38,182 nt of DNA from an uncultured Clostridia bacterium. GTDB lineage: Bacteria > Bacillota > Clostridia > Oscillospirales > Butyricicoccaceae. The DNA lies in NCBI GenBank assembly GCA_910586575.1, contig CAJUJQ010000013.1, positions 1 through 38,182 on the forward strand, read 5' to 3'. Positions within the stretch are counted from its first letter, which is position 1; every line of letters begins with the position of its first letter. The notes beneath the pieces were generated by a model that saw only the letters and a list, made by a program, of their open reading frames with translations, was not told where the DNA came from and ran no database searches. Positions 36,623 to 38,182 of the stretch are shown here, piece after piece. A program made the position numbers and the translations under genes.

Positions 36623-37778
36623 GTTTATTCCGACGGACGCGGAGGAGATTGTCTCCCTGCTGACCGAAGCCTATGAGGAAATCACAAAAACAACCGTGCA
36701 TCCGGCAAGCCCGGAACGGCTGTTTATCCAATGGGCAAGCGGCATCATCATCCATGAACGCGTGTTAAACAACTACACAGGTAATCAAAACATTCCGAGC
36801 CGTGCGGCTGGCAAAAACCTGGACGCGCTGGCTGAGCTGGTATTGGAGCAGGAACGTCCGGGCGCAAAAGCGGCGGTATGCACCATGCGTTTTTATATTT
36901 CCGTACCGCAGGAATTTGCGGTGCTGATTCCCGCCGGGACGCGCGTAACGGATGAAAAGGCACAGCTGGTATGGGAAACCGGAGCGGATGCTTATGTTGA
37001 TGTCGGAGAAAGCTTTGCAGACGTGCGCGTCCGCTGCCAGTCAACCGGAACCGTAGGAAACGGATATGAGATCGGACAGATTGATATGTTGGTGGATATT
37101 TACGATTACTACTCGAAATGCGAAAATATTACAGCATCGGAAGGCGGCGCGGACGCCGCGACAGATCAGGAGTTTTATGAGATCATGAGGGCGTCCATGG
37201 ATGGTTACAGCTGTGCTGGCAGCCTGGGCGGATATGCCTATTTTGCAAAACGGGTTTCCACCGAAATTGCAGATGTTGTTCCAAACTCTCCAACACCGGG
37301 AGTGGTTTACATTTACGTTCTTATGGACGATGGGAACCCTGCGGGCGAGGAAATGAAGAAAACCGTTTTTGAAGCTTGCAGCGGTGAAAAGGTCCGGGCG
37401 TTTACCGACCGTGTGCATATGGGCGATCCAGAAGCCGTCCCCTACAATATTGACTTTACATATTATGTGCCGCGGGACACAACTATCAGCTCGGCGGAAA
37501 TCCAGAAAGCTGTAGAGCAGGCGGCGGCAGAGTTTGTAAAGTGGCAGTGCGGAAAGCTGGGACGGGATATCAACCCTTCAAAGCTGTACCATATGCTGAT
37601 GGAAACCGGCGTGAAGCGGGTCGATATGCGGGAACCATCTTTTGTCGAGCTGCGGGACGGGAAATTGCCGCTGTTGCTGGACCCGGACGCACCTGGGCAC
37701 GAGTATTCAAAAACCGTCCCTCAGATTGCCAAAATTCAAAATATTCATATTTTGAACGGAGGCTATGAGGATGAATAA
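36600..37778 (+). CDS. Baseplate protein gpJ-like
   Basis: The 392-residue product is a P2 gpJ-type baseplate wedge component. Visible features are IIIHERVLNNYTGNQNIPSR at the N-terminus, the AVLIPAGTRVTDEKAQLVWE strand region, and DQEFYEIMRASMDGYSCAGS. Several gpJ proteins join with gpW to form the baseplate wedge. The start follows GTGGAGG. Length fits the family. It overlaps the downstream gpI-like gene by eight bases. Confidence 0.92.
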   Translation: MSRNPDYEFIPTDAEEIVSLLTEAYEEITKTTVHPASPERLFIQWASGIIIHERVLNNYTGNQNIPSRAAGKNLDALAELVLEQERPGAKAAVCTMRFYISVPQEFAVLIPAGTRVTDEKAQLVWETGADAYVDVGESFADVRVRCQSTGTVGNGYEIGQIDMLVDIYDYYSKCENITASEGGADAATDQEFYEIMRASMDGYSCAGSLGGYAYFAKRVSTEIADVVPNSPTPGVVYIYVLMDDGNPAGEEMKKTVFEACSGEKVRAFTDRVHMGDPEAVPYNIDFTYYVPRDTTISSAEIQKAVEQAAAEFVKWQCGKLGRDINPSKLYHMLMETGVKRVDMREPSFVELRDGKLPLLLDPDAPGHEYSKTVPQIAKIQNIHILNGGYEDE

Positions 37779-38182
37779 TCATGAACCGGGGATTGGCTAC
37801 GGGTTAACGAGAGACAGTTTACTGGCATCAGTCCCGACGGCGCTTCGTCAGGACCCGTCTATTGTTGCACTGACAAAAGCCATTGCGTCGGCATTGGGAC
37901 GGCGCACAGATGAAATTGACAGGCTGCGTATTTATGCGCGGATTGATGAGCTGGAAGAACCATTGCTTAGTGCTTTGGCATACGATTTCAAGGTTGACTG
38001 GTGGGATCCGGATTACAACATTGAGGAAAAACGGCAAACCTTAAAGGACAGCTGGATTGTACACAAACGGCTGGGGACAAGGTATGCTGTGGAAACTGCA
38101 ATCCGCGCCATTTTCCCTGGCTCATATGTCGAGGAATGGTTTGAGTATGACGGCGGCAGGCCGTACCATTTCCGGCTGCGGA
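37771..38182 (+). CDS. Tail protein gpI-like, partial (cut by window end)
   Basis: The ATG at 37771 follows ACGGAGG. The visible 137 residues begin MNNHEPGIGYGLTRDSLLAS and continue with DELEEPLLSALAYDFKVDWW and TLKDSWIVHKRLGTRYAVET. This is the pattern of P2 gpI, the wedge protein that connects baseplate and tail fibre. The reading frame is still open at the window end, so the C-terminus is missing. Tail-fibre genes are expected next. Confidence 0.88.
   Translation, partial: MNNHEPGIGYGLTRDSLLASVPTALRQDPSIVALTKAIASALGRRTDEIDRLRIYARIDELEEPLLSALAYDFKVDWWDPDYNIEEKRQTLKDSWIVHKRLGTRYAVETAIRAIFPGSYVEEWFEYDGGRPYHFRLR

Noticed and set aside
1..38182. tRNA genes, rRNA, insertion sequences, integrase and attachment sites
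   Set aside because: None could be recognised on either strand. The absence is by eye and does not exclude divergent forms.

Overview
The window is most of a contractile-tailed bacteriophage or prophage genome from a Gram-positive host, most likely a GC-rich anaerobic gut member of the Clostridia. Almost every gene has a strong AGGAGG-type ribosome binding site, neighbouring genes overlap as ATGA or GTGA, promoters are of the sigma-A type, and several families are typical of Firmicutes (RecU, ArpU-like regulator, prohibitin-like moron, DnaJ-like mobile-element protein). No integrase, CI-type repressor, lysis gene, tRNA or CRISPR array is visible. The last gene runs off the right end, so the integration, lysis and tail-fibre modules are probably outside.

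Layout. (1) 1-6033: early region of small plus-strand genes. It holds a prohibitin/SPFH membrane protein flanked by a perfect 25-bp inverted repeat, a PP-loop (PAPS-reductase family) gene broken by a frameshift in an A7 run, and a cytosine-C5 methyltransferase whose central 819 bases also encode a second, apparently genuine protein in another frame. (2) 6034-12316: replication and DNA modification. A hairpin-rich leader precedes an HUH rolling-circle-type Rep, a radical SAM enzyme, RecU Holliday-junction resolvase, zinc-ribbon miniproteins, two further DNA methyltransferases and an ASCH-domain protein. (3) 12373-15119: a plasmid-type ParA/ParB pair, one unknown gene and an ArpU/sigma-region-4-like regulator, ending at a strong terminator. 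(4) 15418-17591: a cassette of five minus-strand genes with its own promoter. Three near-identical 74-75 bp GC-rich hairpin elements sit exactly in the gaps between its genes. (5) 17632-18127: a small ribbon-helix-helix regulator behind four copies of an AACACGTTGACG box. (6) 18128-18929: an apparently non-coding stretch that contains 115 consecutive bases without a T. (7) 18930-38182: packaging, head and tail genes.

The structural region is a mosaic. The head module is lambda-like: GpA-family large terminase, gpW-like joiner, GpB portal, ClpP-like protease with a nested in-frame scaffold start, gpD decoration protein, gpE capsid protein and a gpZ-like protein. The tail module is P2-like and contractile: sheath, tube, E/E' tail chaperones joined by a canonical -1 slippery site, tape measure, then X, D, V, U, W, J and I baseplate proteins.

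The most unusual features are the overprinted methyltransferase locus, the triplicated intergenic hairpin element of the minus-strand cassette, the inverted-repeat-flanked SPFH gene, the RHH regulator with its box array, the T-depleted segment before the terminase, and a Rep plus ParAB complement that suggests a plasmid-like (phage-plasmid) lifestyle.
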